Shown piece by piece: positions 50,277 to 62,700 of a stretch of DNA of 64,000 bases. How positions within the stretch are numbered: position 1 is the stretch's first letter; each line of letters begins with the position of its first letter. The notes beneath the pieces are model-generated. The model saw nothing but the letters and a program-made list of their open reading frames with translations, did no database searches and was not told where the DNA came from. The stretch is from assembly GCF_041146795.1 (NCBI RefSeq), contig NC_135170.1, forward strand, positions 28,879,533 through 28,943,532. The letters run 5' to 3'. This DNA comes from Maylandia zebra (Eukaryota > Chordata > Actinopteri > Cichliformes > Cichlidae). Made by a program: the position numbers and the translations under genes.

Positions 50277-50985
50277 ATTGACTTTTTTTGACAAATTCCA
50301 AAATATATGAATTGAGAGTACACAATTATAATACAAAAAAATGATAGCCTGCACATCAAGAAAACCAAAAGACAGACTTACTTTACAAACGTGTAACAGA
50401 GACATCAAATGACATAGAAATTATGACATAATCCTTAAACCCACTCAGATTTTATTCATCACACGATGGTGGATTTCTCCATAATATTTCTACAGAATTT
50501 TGAACTGTAGACCTATTTAGAATATGTATATGTATATATAACCATGAATAACCATTAAAACTGTTAAACACTGTCCCCATTTTTGTATAATTATCTATTT
50601 CAGGATCAATCAACACTCATTCCAAACTAGTATATACATTCAAAGCAATGACAAGAATTCTTGCATGTGTCAGCTCTGTTTTCCACACTCTGAAAAGCCA
50701 GTGGCCCCCACCCCCACCCCTGTCCCAACCCTTCTTTTGAGCTCTCTTTTAATCTAAATTCTAAATGAATTAAATGGATAAATGGATTCTGTTTTATTGT
50801 TGCATTATTTTTTTATATTCCGGGCATTTGTGCTTGTAGATAGCCACATAATGTACTCACATTTATACACATTATGTACACATCATTTTTCTCTTCTTAC
50901 TGACTGCTCACATTGTTTTTAAGTCACACTGTAACTATCCATTCTTGCAGCACTATATTCTATATGCTATAAGCACTTTATCTAC
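50277..50985. other. spacer between atp6v0a1 and cavin1, left part
   Basis: AT-rich non-coding sequence with a short C-rich run near 50707-50723. No gene or clear regulatory site recognised. Confidence 0.5.
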
Positions 50986-51066
50986 CTCTCATTCATGGGC
51001 AATTTAGAATCACCTATTAACATAACATGCATGTTTTTGTACTGTGTGAAGAAGCTGTAAACCCAC
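50986..51066. repeat. short fragment of a widespread teleost repeat
   Basis: It contains GGGCAATTTAGAATCACCTA followed by TTAACATAACATGCATGTTT, matching the tail of the common fish repeat also seen near 30.6 kb. Only about 80 bp remain. Confidence 0.6.
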
Positions 51067-52259
51067 ACTAGGTACTCACAGTTTTTTCTTTGTTTGTTTG
51101 TTGTTGTTGTTTTCCAGGATAAAATCTATAAGTTCTTCAAATAAACCCCATTGAGTTTGTTTGGAATGGTTTTGTTTGTTTGTTTGTTTTGTTTTGTTTT
51201 TTCTTGTGGCAAAGACCTAATTGTTTTTCAGTCAATGTCCTTAACCAAGTTAACCGAGTAAGAGATGGATGGATGAACAGACATCAGAACCCCTGTAAAG
51301 AAGTAATTTTGGCATTCATGCCTTGCAGAAGTATCAATCTGCTGTTGTCTGTTTTAATACATTGTTGTTTAGTAAGGCCTCCATCACAACTACATCTGTT
51401 CTAAAAGAGCTTCTTAGCAGAGACATTTTTTCATTTTTTATCAATACATATTATTGTTTTTTAAAGATATATTTTCCATTTATCATAAAAAAAAGTTACA
51501 GTAAATGAAGTTCTAAGAATGTAATTTAATTTCGCTGCCTAAACAAGACCAAAATTGTTGTAATTGATGATTTTAAAGAGGTTCAGAAGAAGTTGCACCC
51601 GCCTTTGTGAACAGAGAGAAAGTATCTGATGGGGTACCAAGAGAGGAACTGCGGTGTTGCATGGGGAAGTCTATATTGATGTGGTGAGCTGTGTGGTAGG
51701 AGTGGCAGATGGATTCAAATTGTATAGATTTTAGACATTGTGATCTTTAGTGATAGTAGAGATCAATCGGAGCCATACTCTGGAGACAAGAAGAATTTAA
51801 GTCATTATAGAATAGTAATATAGAATACATGTGTGTGAATGAGAGGAAGGCAGGTCTAATGATGAACCTACAATGGGTAAAGGTAGTGAAGGTGGAAGAG
51901 TTTAAGTACCTTTTGCAATATATACATTTATATGTGTACAAAATATATTCAGCAATATATAACACAAGCAGAAAATGAAAGGGGAAAGGTTCATTTGCAT
52001 GAACTTCATCCTGACCTCTGGTGGTCAAAGAGACTCTAAATCTCAGCTCTTACTTTGAACAAACCAACCGGAAGTACTACTGCGCTATTGCACGTGAAAT
52101 GACAACAGTAGCGTACAACTGTTGTTCCTCCCGGAGACCACTGGAGGGAAGTGAAAGTGAACCACGTTAGTAAATGATTATCTTAATAGTTAAGTTAATA
52201 GTATTTGTGTTTTTTGATTAAATATAACGTTTAGGACCAAGTTTAAGTCGCCAAAACTG
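51067..52259. other. spacer between atp6v0a1 and cavin1, middle part
   Basis: AT-rich with GTTT runs near 51090-51190. A local GC island near 52065-52150 contains an ETS-like CCGGAAGT and, shortly after, GCACGTGA. This could be a second small promoter, but no exon follows it that I can recognise. Confidence 0.4.
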
Positions 52260-52655
52260 TCAAAAAAAAAAGTCCTCTAATTTCGAGGCTTCTCTGTCCT
52301 CCTTACATTGGCTCCCTATAAAGTTTAGGTTTCAATTTATACCGCTTTCTATTAGTGAACTACAAGAGCCATCGATCTCTTAGAACAGCTGATCAGTGCT
52401 TGTTGGGGATATCTAAGTCTGCCCTAAGGACAAAAAGAGACCGCTTATGGGACTGTGGCTTGCAATCTATGGAACTTACTGGGAGTGAAGTAGTCTAAGT
52501 TAATAATGAGAGTGTGCAGGCTTGTTTACATTTAGTTTTATCTGTTTATACCATTTAAATAGTTGTATCTTAAGTTTTTCCTAAATTGCATTTTTGTTTT
52601 TGAAGCACTTCTGTTCTTGAAAAAATTCTATATAAGCTTTACTTACTTACTCTGT
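52260..52655 (+). mobile_element. 5'-truncated non-LTR retrotransposon 3' end
   Basis: Around 52300 the + strand reads SSLHWLPIKFRFQF, the start of the conserved C-terminal segment downstream of the reverse transcriptase in fish non-LTR elements. Later AT-rich sequence ends near CTTTACTTACTTAC, a short tandem tail. Frameshifts follow soon after the motif. Class (L2/CR1/Rex-like) is inferred. Confidence 0.6.
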
Positions 52656-53232
52656 TCAGTGTAGCTGTGATTTAAAACTCTTTCAACTGTGTCACATTTC
52701 CCCGTGTTGACCAAATGTTTCTTTTTTTGTGATATCACACCTAGTGGCACTCACCTTTCCTTTTTCCCTGAGAGCACTGTTATGTCACTGCAAGAGGTGG
52801 AGTCTGGAAGTTCTGCCTTGTACTTGGGGACAGAATAGGGTGGAGCCGCAGCAGCAGGGGGAGCTATGGGTGGAGGCTGGGTGTGAGAAGGGAAATCTGT
52901 GACTGGGTGCTTTCACAGGGAGCAGAGGCATTTGACTCAGGGTACACATGCTTGAGCTGTGAGAGGCCCTACTCCCCTTGGCTGGCTGGCATCCCGGAGC
53001 AGAGGCAGAGAGAGACAGAGAAAGTTGAATGCGAAAGACTGAGGGTGAAGAGAATTTTAACTGTAAAGCAAACTACAAAGAGGGAAACAAGTGGTAAAGA
53101 AAGTTGTCTAAGCGGTAGGAAAGAGAATAAGGGACTAAGTTGAGTTCAGCGTGGCTCCTCTAGATTACTTTTCACCAGGGTATTTTTATCTGTAGTGAGC
53201 GTGCAAGCAGTTTGTATTTGGAATTGAGAGCA
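52656..53232 (+). promoter_or_regulatory. probable promoter and 5' UTR of cavin1
   Basis: From about 52790 the sequence becomes G-rich (for example near 52840-52870) and runs without a clear splice site into the cavin1 start codon. No TATA box is visible. The transcription start cannot be placed. Confidence 0.45.
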
Positions 53233-53733
53233 ATGGCTGATACAGGTGTCAAGAAGGAGCATGGAGCCCTTGCAGAAGTGTCTTACGATGATGAAGAGGT
53301 CGCTCTGGTGGGTGCCGCCACAGAGCCGGCAGTAGATGACGATGATCCAGCTGAGGCGACCGATCCGGTGCTGGCAACTGGCTCGGGGGGGAAGAGTGAA
53401 GCGCAGATGAATGGGGTCATGATTCTGTCTCTGCTCGACAAGATTATCGGGGTGGTAGACCAGATCCAGCAGACCCAGAATGGGCTGGAGGCCCGGCAAG
53501 AAGGCATGGAGAAGTCAGTGTCAACCATCCAAGGGGAGCTGTCTAAGTTGTCCAAGAATCACATCGACACCGCCAACACTGTCAACAAAATGCTGGAGAA
53601 GGTACGCAAGGTCAGCGTCAACGTCAAGACAGTACGCAGCAACCTCGAGAAGCAGGCGGGCCAGATCAAGAAGCTGGAGAGCAACGAGTCTGAGCTGCTC
53701 AAGAGACGCAACTTCAAAGTCCTCATCTATCAG
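53233..53733 (+). CDS. cavin1: cavin-1 (PTRF), first coding exon, partial gene
   Basis: 167 codons from ATG in GCAATGG (good Kozak context) to the donor GTGAAA at 53734, phase 0, ending NFKVLIYQ as at the end of mammalian CAVIN1 exon 1. Residues 1-58 are acidic and poorly conserved. From MNGVMILSLLDKIIGVVDQI (59 on) to about 155 lies the HR1 trimeric coiled coil that drives cavin assembly, with the basic, phosphoinositide-binding and nuclear-signal-like stretch KVRKVSVNVKTVR (123-135). Cavin-1 is the essential coat protein of caveolae and was first described as an RNA polymerase I release factor. The second exon (HR2 and acidic regions) is not in the window. Teleosts have cavin1a and cavin1b; which this is remains open. 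Confidence 0.95.
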
Positions 53734-56700
53734 GTGAAATGGCATCTATGTGTGTAGGTCATAAAGTAATGAAAATTAAATGATTAATCTATTAGATCTG
53801 GCTGTTATAAATATAAATATGTACTTGTTAGAGATGTGTTGCATTTCCCACATCACAAACAAAGGTTGGGAAGAAGTGTGAAATTCACTTGAAAGGCTCT
53901 CAGAACTACCTTTAGACCTCATCTCACCAGAGGGAGAGAGACTCACACTGCAGCATGAGTTGACCCTTGTTGGGAAAATGAAAAGCGGACTAACAGTTTT
54001 TTGGGGGGATGCAGGATGGCTCGCTCTGTGGTTTCCATGACATAAATGTCTGAATCACTTTTTCCTAAACCCTAAATCAGGCTGTGATGTTTACCAACTA
54101 TTCATCAGCTTTGCTTTCCACTACTTAGAAGCCGTTGAGTAGTCAGAGGTGCATTTGTCCTTCCACAAGTGAAGGGAAAGCCAGTAGCTGCCATGGAAAA
54201 TAAAGACAGGTAGTGACCTCTCCCACTCCATGTGATTATCCAGTGAAACCATATAAAGATGAGTGGGTGTAAATAAAAATATAATGCCCATGAAATATGG
54301 CATGAAGGGCTACTTGAGACAGAACCAACGCCCCACCCCTAAGTGCCCAGCAGACACATAGTTGGCAGGCTGCTCCCATGTAAGATGAAGATGTCGTTTT
54401 TATTGTGAAGATTTCCCAGAAGAGCAGCACACTTAACATTCATGCATTCACGCTGTACAAGTTCACACTTGACCACATAAGTGGTTGAGTGTGAGCACTG
54501 GGCCAGGCTCAGTTTTATTTCACGTGGCAAGTGTCAGAAAATATGACATGTGACACTGACCAACTCTTTTTTAGCAAGGCATTTTCTTGTGCTCTTGTGC
54601 TGGAATAAATCTCATGACAGCATAAGAAAATTGATTCAGCAGCAGTCACTTTATGCACACAACACCAGAGCATCTGCTTAAAAAACATTAGTAATAGTGA
54701 ATCTGAGGGCTGCAAGCCTCGCGTGAGTAGAGCTTACTTCAGGCTCTATATTGGCAGGCACAACGTTTTCACATCAGCCTCCCGGGATGTCCACTGTGGG
54801 AGCAGGTTACACTACTGGCATCTTGCAGAAATCCAATCATAGATCCTAGACCTTTAAATTACACTGCAAAGCAGGTGCCTCCTGCTGTTTTTGACACTAC
54901 ATGTTGTACTGCAAGCCAGTGTGTAAATTTGGTTGTCTATGTTGCAGGTTCTTTATTTAAATATGTTTGTAAATGTGCAGTTTTCTTTTAAGAAGCTACT
55001 AAACTTTTCAAATCAGATTTAAGTAATTTATTTTTGTTTACTTATGATTGCAGACAGAGCATGAATCACCTCTTGCTATTTTCTCACCTGTGACGCACTT
55101 ATCGCTGGCTGCACTTGATCGTTGTGATATTTTCAAAGCAGTTGTAGGAGCTGGTGATCCCATGTTGCAGTAGCTGTTTTGGGCTCACGCAGTCTATTTA
55201 TTGCCAGTGAATGGTTGCACTGTGTCCAGTTTAATTGACTGACAGATATTGGCAGCAGTGCAAATTTAAAGCTGGCTCACAGTCAAGTTTCACCACTTTC
55301 CACCATCTCCATGTGTGTTAATGTGTTAGAGTGGGAAAAGTTTAAGATTAGAACTAGGTTAAGGATAAGGTAAGGATTACTGTAAACTATGTAGAGGTTA
55401 AGTTAGGTATCTGTGGAATTAGTGTCAGGTAGTGTACCAGCGGGTGAGTGTGTGTAAGTGTTGGTGTGTGTGCGTCTGTGCCAATATCCTCGCTAATGTT
55501 GGATTTCAACACTGTCAGTGAAGGCAGAACGTGAATGAGATAAATGAAACTTTTTCAATGTAGGATTTTGTACTTTACTTACTTGCATTAACTACAGGTT
55601 ATTTTTCTTGTGTCTGTTTTTGCTGTTTGTTATGCGAATAGCCACATAGTCTAGGAGTTCTTGGCCCAAAAGGCTTTGACAGGGATGCTTTAAAATTAAA
55701 CCTGCAAAGGCGATAGCTTTCAGGATACCCTGGTAACAGAAGGGCGTGACGGTGAAACCAGAGGGGTGGGGAAGCATTCAGCTCTTTACTTGATTAAAGA
55801 GCTCAGTGCTTCCTGCTTGGGTTGGCTGTCGTTAAGGAGTAGAGCTGGTCATCTACTAATTAAAAGGTTGGTGGTTTGATCTCTGGCTGCTCAAGTCTGC
55901 ATGCCCAAGTATCCTTGTGCATGATACCGAGCCCAAAGTTATAAAGGTACAATATTGCATATCACAAATATTTAATAATAAATATAATAATAAAGTATTT
56001 AGGCCTAAATATATTTCTGTTGATGAAGTTTCTTGTAACAACACACCTGAGCAAATAAATCACAAAAAGTCCTCATTAACTCCAGAATTGCTCTAATTAA
56101 AAAACAGCACTTTCTTTTTTTTAGTTTACAATTTAAACTATATCCCATGGACAACTTATGCACAATTCTGAGGTTGTTTTAGATCCATGTCTGTGAGGGT
56201 CTTCCTTTTCTCTCAGCACAAGACACGCCTGGTTAATCTGTAGGCTTCAGATGACCAGTGTTTTCAATGAGCCTCTGTCTTTAACACCCTTTCTGACTGT
56301 TGCGTTCGGTATTGCTGCCATTTGTGGATCGCATGTCATATCAAGAGGAGCAACTGTGAGCCCAGGTTTATTTCCTCATCCCCATTAATCTCATGCAGCA
56401 GGCATTTGACTATTTTAGTGCTTCCAACCAAGGCACACTTCCTGTTTTTTGTTTGCTGATTGCAGTAGCTGTCAGAGGAAATAAACCCAGAGCCAAGAGA
56501 TAATTTGATAAATCTAGACTGCAGCTTCTTAATTAAAGCTTTATGGTAGCTGTAATGTTAGAGCTGTAAATATTCTCAATTTTTTGGTGGATTTTTTGGT
56601 GGATTCCAGTAATGATGGAGTTTTACTTTTTGAAACACAAAAAGAAATTAGCCTTTCCCAAGCATGATTACTAACAAAGAGCTTTCTTAGCTTCCTGCTT

Positions 56701-59700
56701 TTTTCCCAGCTCTATGACAATTATAAAAGATTGGTCATAACCAAACAGAGCAGGCACAGCTATGTCAGTTTTATAGGCCTTTAGTTAGCTTAGTCAAGGG
56801 TGTGTAGTTTATTTTACCAAGGGACCACATAAGAACTTAAACTGAACTTAGTTCTACTAAGTTTGGGGCCCTTGGGAAATTGCCCACTCCTGGCTTAAAC
56901 AGTTGCTTTTCAAAACCCTTAAAAGGTCCTACCACTGACTTAGCCCTACACTATATCCCATATGGTCTGCCTAGGCAATACTAGAGGACAAGTATCAAAG
57001 ACGGGGTCCTGCTGTGTCAACTTCAGTGGATTTAGTGTCATTTGAGGGAAAAGAATAATTAGCATATCTACATGCACAGCAAACCAATCATTATTAATGA
57101 GCGCTCTGGCATCTATCAAGTACATACAGTTTAATGTTAATGGAATGGACCGATCATGCATATGTGCATGGTCACTCCCAAAGATTGACCCAGGAAAACA
57201 TGACATGTACTAGTAGGTATCCAACATTTTGCAAAGTTTTACTTTAAATGTGAAAAGTAACCATGAATTTTAAATTGCTGTAATTCAACCAATCAGATCT
57301 CTCTGTGTTTTGTAATGCTCATTATCTATGTAATTATGTGGATTAATCTAGTTTATGCAATATGATATGGGTATGTCAGTCAGAGTGTGAGACAGTACTG
57401 CTGTGTGTCTGGAATTAGGGTGTGTTTGGCTGCAGCTCAAGGACAGTGATATCCATGTGGTCAACTCTATCAGGGAGATGTAAGCTTCTCGGTTACAGGC
57501 TGCTTATTCCACACTAGCCCCACAGACCTTCCAGAGCTCAAATCGCAGCCAACAAGCCTCACCACCAGCATAAGCCTACTTTTCTCTTATAGCTTTTCAC
57601 CGTGCCCAGACTGTTTAATAACCCAGTTCAATTTATTCCAAACATAGCGATTCAACCAAAGCTCTTTTGCTCTTTCAGCTCAATAAATCTTTGTTTCTAG
57701 GTAGAAAGTGGGTCTCAGGCTCATTAAATACAGGGTTGTTGTGAAGTACTTAGCAGACTCTTGCAGGCAATAGCAACAAACTCTACCAAAAAGCACTCAA
57801 CCGGCAGCACAAAGTTAGTGTTGTGATTCATCCTGCTGGCATCTCTCTGCCCCTCCTGCCAGCATACTCACTTGTTCTCCTCCCTCCTCAGTTTCTCTCC
57901 CTTATCACTCCCCATCAACTCTGCATTAGCCCTTTTTACTCCCACTCAGACTTCTAATCCACATTTAAACGTCATTCACTCCTCTCAGCCTCTCTTCGGT
58001 TGGTCTTTCTGTACTCCTCTACCCTGAAAGATCCTGCCGACTCTACGTTTAAGTGTTACAACTTAGCTACAAAGATGAACTCTGTGTGGATACGGTATTC
58101 AAAATGCTCATGTTGGTAGTTTCCCTTTTGTGACTTCATGGAGTCAAAATGCTCTTGCTTTAAGCTTTTCTTTGCCAAATTTGGATGTACTCCTCTAATC
58201 ACTCTCTCTTTCCTTCTCTCACATATTTCGTTGACAACAGGGAACAACTGAGCTCAACCCAATGAGTAACAGTAGCCCTTTTTCATTCTGTTTGGAACTC
58301 CTTTTTATTTTTGAGCGTCCTAAGCCATTATCCTTTTGCGGCAAAAATACTGCTTTGTCATCTGTGTATCAGCTGCCGTCCTCTGCTATTGTTCGGGTTG
58401 TCTTTCTGTTTTCTTTGCTTTGGTTTATTTTGCAGGAAACAACATAAATATACAAGATTGTGTTGAAAAAGACAGTTATTTAGAACAGTTAAGACTGGCT
58501 AAGGACCAGAGGTTGGGTAGGATAATTGGATAAATGTTTGACAAACAAGCATACAGGACATTTCCTCTCTGATCTACTTTTTCAGATCAAGTGTACAGCA
58601 CGGTGTGGTTTCACCAGAAGCTGAGGTTGGATTTGCTGAGAGTGTTACTCTATCCCTTCCTGTGCTTCTCACGCTAAAGTATACAGTTTATACAGCAGAA
58701 AGAGGACCCCTTGCTACTTCAACACGTGAAAACAGTGTACATGTGTATATATATTTTTGAATTAATATATTAAATATGGCTGATAATTTTGCCTGTGATT
58801 GCTTAAGTTAGCCACTGTGTCAGCTCAGTCTTACACAGCACTTACAGAGAATATGTGATTGACAGGATGTAGTGCACTAGGGAGATTTTGACATAGTGCA
58901 TAGAGATGTTGTTTAAAGGAAATGGGGCTAGTGTTGTGTTACGCATGAAAACCAAAAAACCCTCACCATTACCTGCGACATCAGTGTGCGTATGTATCAG
59001 CATTATCTTTATATCTAATGTTTTCGTGTGAGCTGTTTGCCTTGCTCTGCAAGAGATCATTCTGTGGTGCGTATTTTAAAATAACCATATTTCATGTGTC
59101 CTGAATTCAAGCCACAGCTGCCTTCCCATCTCACCAAACATCCCCATCCCACAGCAGCAGACATGATTTACCAGCTGGGGCACTAATCGGGCCACCCCTC
59201 AATTTTGTCATTTGTAGTTGTCATCCAGCTTCTTGGCCAGCTAACAGACATGTGTCCTCATACCACATCACAACTTGGTGGAAGCTTCTGATACTCTCTG
59301 GGCTGTTTATTCCAAGATTTGTAGGCACTAGGCACACCCTTCATCTACAAGAGCACAGCCAAAAAAAAATAAAGTTGGCCAAATGATATGACTTGGTATA
59401 TTTAAGGAAACTGTTATGTTGCCTGTTGCTATAAATACACCAGTAGCAATGCAACGAAATGCCATAGTGTCCTATTTCATTGAGTGGGTGTGAGTTTAAC
59501 AATGTGGAGTACCATTTGATTGATAAATTGAATTACAAATGGCAAATGTGGATGTTTCTCTTTGTATTTCTTGTAATTGTGTATATGCTGTCAATTGTAT
59601 ATAAGATTTGTTCAATCGAAAGCTTTCCTGTTGAATATCATTCACACATCTTTACTGTAAGTGGACACTTCACGACTCCCTGCATATATAGGTGTCTCTT

Positions 59701-62700
59701 AAAGACATATAGATATGTTTACTATTAATATGACCAAATGTTATTCTTGTAATTTAACATGAGTGCATGTGAAAGTAAGATCTGGACTGTGCAAGCCGAC
59801 AGTCTAAAGTGCTACAGTCAGGTTTCCCAGTGGTATGTTTCGCTGCTGCTGTGACGGCTTGCTCTTCTTGTCACTGGCATGTGAATTATAGGCTGTCACT
59901 CAGCGTGTGCCAGGACACCGTGGGTTTTGTGTACCCTTGGCATTAGATTTTGCATGCACATGGATGTTTTGGATGATTAATCTATAAATAATGGAAACAG
60001 TACTTAAATTATGTTAACAGTGTAAGAGGCGAACTTTGAAGGTGAAATGTGCTTGTAAGCTCACATATAAGTACATAATTAAGACTAAGTGTACAATAAC
60101 ATTGATGAGTTACTGAATTGACGGCAATCCCATTTTTAATATGTCATCATCATCATTAATTTGCTGTGAATTAATACTAGAGTCAGTTACTGATTTGGTT
60201 GAGTGTTGCGTTAACATGAGTAAAATGCACTTACTTGATTATAACATTACATAATATTATAAAGCAGTAATTGGCTTTTTTTTTTTTGCAGAAAAGAATA
60301 AGGTTACAATAATAACACTGTCCCTTAAAGAAGACATGTTCATAGTAGATTATGCAAATGCATGCATACACACACTGAACATTTTAAAATGTGAGATTTG
60401 ATCATTTCTAAAACTACATCCTATTCTTACCTTGGATATAATACATTTGGATATAATACCATGTTATATAATACGTTTCCAGCACTCTGGCTTTTAGCTC
60501 GGACAGGGACGTAAATGGAAAAGTAAATTTTCCATCTTTGCATGAAACTAACCCAGCTGGGATTCCAGTGGTTTCACAGTAATGGATGTGGGAAGGCTGG
60601 GCTGGGGAAAAGGGCTTCCCCATTTATAAAATAACAAATTACTGCAAGAGAAAAAAAACAAGAAACTCCCTTCCTGTGGTATAAAATATAACATGGCATT
60701 GCCGTATTGACTGCGTGGTATAAAGAAGTCCTCTTTTTTGCAATGAATGTGACTACAGACAGCTGAAGTGGCTGTTTTTGCCCCATAACCCACAGGACAC
60801 TTTAACAAGATGCCGTCAGGGCAATTTGTGTAAAACGAATAGGGGAGCTTCATGAAACATTGTATTCTTAGTCGCAAACCCCAAACTGCCTGAAGTAGAA
60901 CGCAGCTAATCTAGTCATCTGTGCATTGCTTGAGCCTTATTTGGGAAAGCGTGGGAGGCCTCAATATTAATGACCAGAGTACATTAATGTCCTTATTTTA
61001 ACCTCCACACACTCGTTGGGGATCAAAGCATCGTGATTCAGGCCATTGCAACGCTCTAACACACAAACCTTCTACTCTGCTTCTTGTCAATCTTTCATTT
61101 AGCCTTTTTCAGTTCTCGGGGGGGGCATACGGGTCAATGAGATCACTCATTGTGAAAGCTAAGTGCACAGCTGCAAGGACTGCTAAGGATCAGACAGCTG
61201 CTCCTGTGACTCACTGGAGAGGCCTTTCATCACACTGCCTCAAAAGGATTGGTGTGTGTCTGTTTTTCACTTGAGTAGGTGGACCAGGGTTGTCTGTTTT
61301 ATTGGCACGGGTTGATTATCTAACAATAGTCCGGCTTGCTACGTACCAAAGGCAACATCAGTAATTAATGAACTGCGTTGGTTTTTTAAATCTGACATTT
61401 ATCATAGGTGCAAGTAGGGAATTAAAAAAAACCAAATGTTTGCAGTTAATCAAAGCAGAACAAAGCCACAAACACCTTTACATTATGATTACACATACCA
61501 CAAACTGAAAGCTGCGCAACCACCTTCTAGACACGTGCTGAGCAGAGAACACAGTCACTGTGTTGTGCATGTGCAACACTTCTGACTTTTAATCATCTTG
61601 GCTTGACAAAATGATGCTAAAATCTTGTCAGCGACACAATAAGTATGCAAGAATGTTCAACACAGTGGGTTAGTAAGGGTCTTTTAGCAGATAGAGAGAC
61701 AGCGACATGCCAGCAGCTTTAGTCAGAACGTCTGTTGTCTCAGTATAGTGCTAATTGAGGACACTGTTTCCTCTGTTGTCCTTGGTAACAGACTGTATGA
61801 GTCAGACTAGTAACATTAAGCCTCTGACAATTAAAAGGTGCTGCTGTAAAGAGTTTTAATTAAATTATATTTCAGGCAGGTTTTTAACCTTGATTAGAAA
61901 CATTGTTGTTGAATTTTTCATTAAAAACCAATTTCCTCAAAGCCAGAGGGTTTGATCTCCCACAGGTGTAATGATTCTCAGTGTTTTAATCTTTTCCTGC
62001 TTCACTTTTCTGGTTCAACTGTTTTTCCATAATTGATTTAGCTGTTTTCCACCTTTTTCTTTTTCTAGGATTCACGCCATTCGTTGAGTAGAGCGCACTT
62101 ACTCCGTCACTTTTCCCCTGGAGCTTGTTAGCAAACGCACACAGAAATACAGTGCTCACTTTTCCACAGCGATTAAAGTGGAAGGAGTAAGGAAGGTAAC
62201 ACAGGGACGCAAATGGAATTACTATATTTGTCCTCAAGCTCTTAAGGGGCGTGCACACAGGAAGAGACAAACGGCAATGCTGCAACTGTTAAGGAAATCA
62301 CTCAAAGTCCTGTACAAAAACTTTGCTGCAGTGGAGTGTTTCGTGTTGAGTGATTCGCTTTTTATGTAAATCAGTGTTAATCTCTCAACTTGTAATCTCG
62401 CTCTTAAACCCAGACAGGGTTTATCACAGTTTCCATAGAGTGGGCTGTATCAGGTTTTCAGAATGTAAACAGTGAAACTTTCCCATGAGCCTAGAAAGGC
62501 TAATTGAAAATTTTATAAATGTGAAGTGCGATGCAGTACTCAGATTCATCATTATAATTTCTAACAGAGTTATTCTTAGAGCTCACGTAAGCTTGTGACA
62601 AATAGATTTGTATATAGTATGTGTTTAAGTCGTAGACTAGGTTTGAGGAATAGCCTTAAATACTGAAATGTTGATCTCTACACTCTAACATGTTGCAACT

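Noticed and set aside
53283..53745. ORFs in other frames over cavin1 exon 1
   Set aside because: They are shadows; the frame with the conserved HR1 coiled coil is the real one.
55827..55942. Possible functional tRNA gene
   Set aside because: Stem pairing and the B box are degraded and the downstream sequence matches a dispersed repeat.
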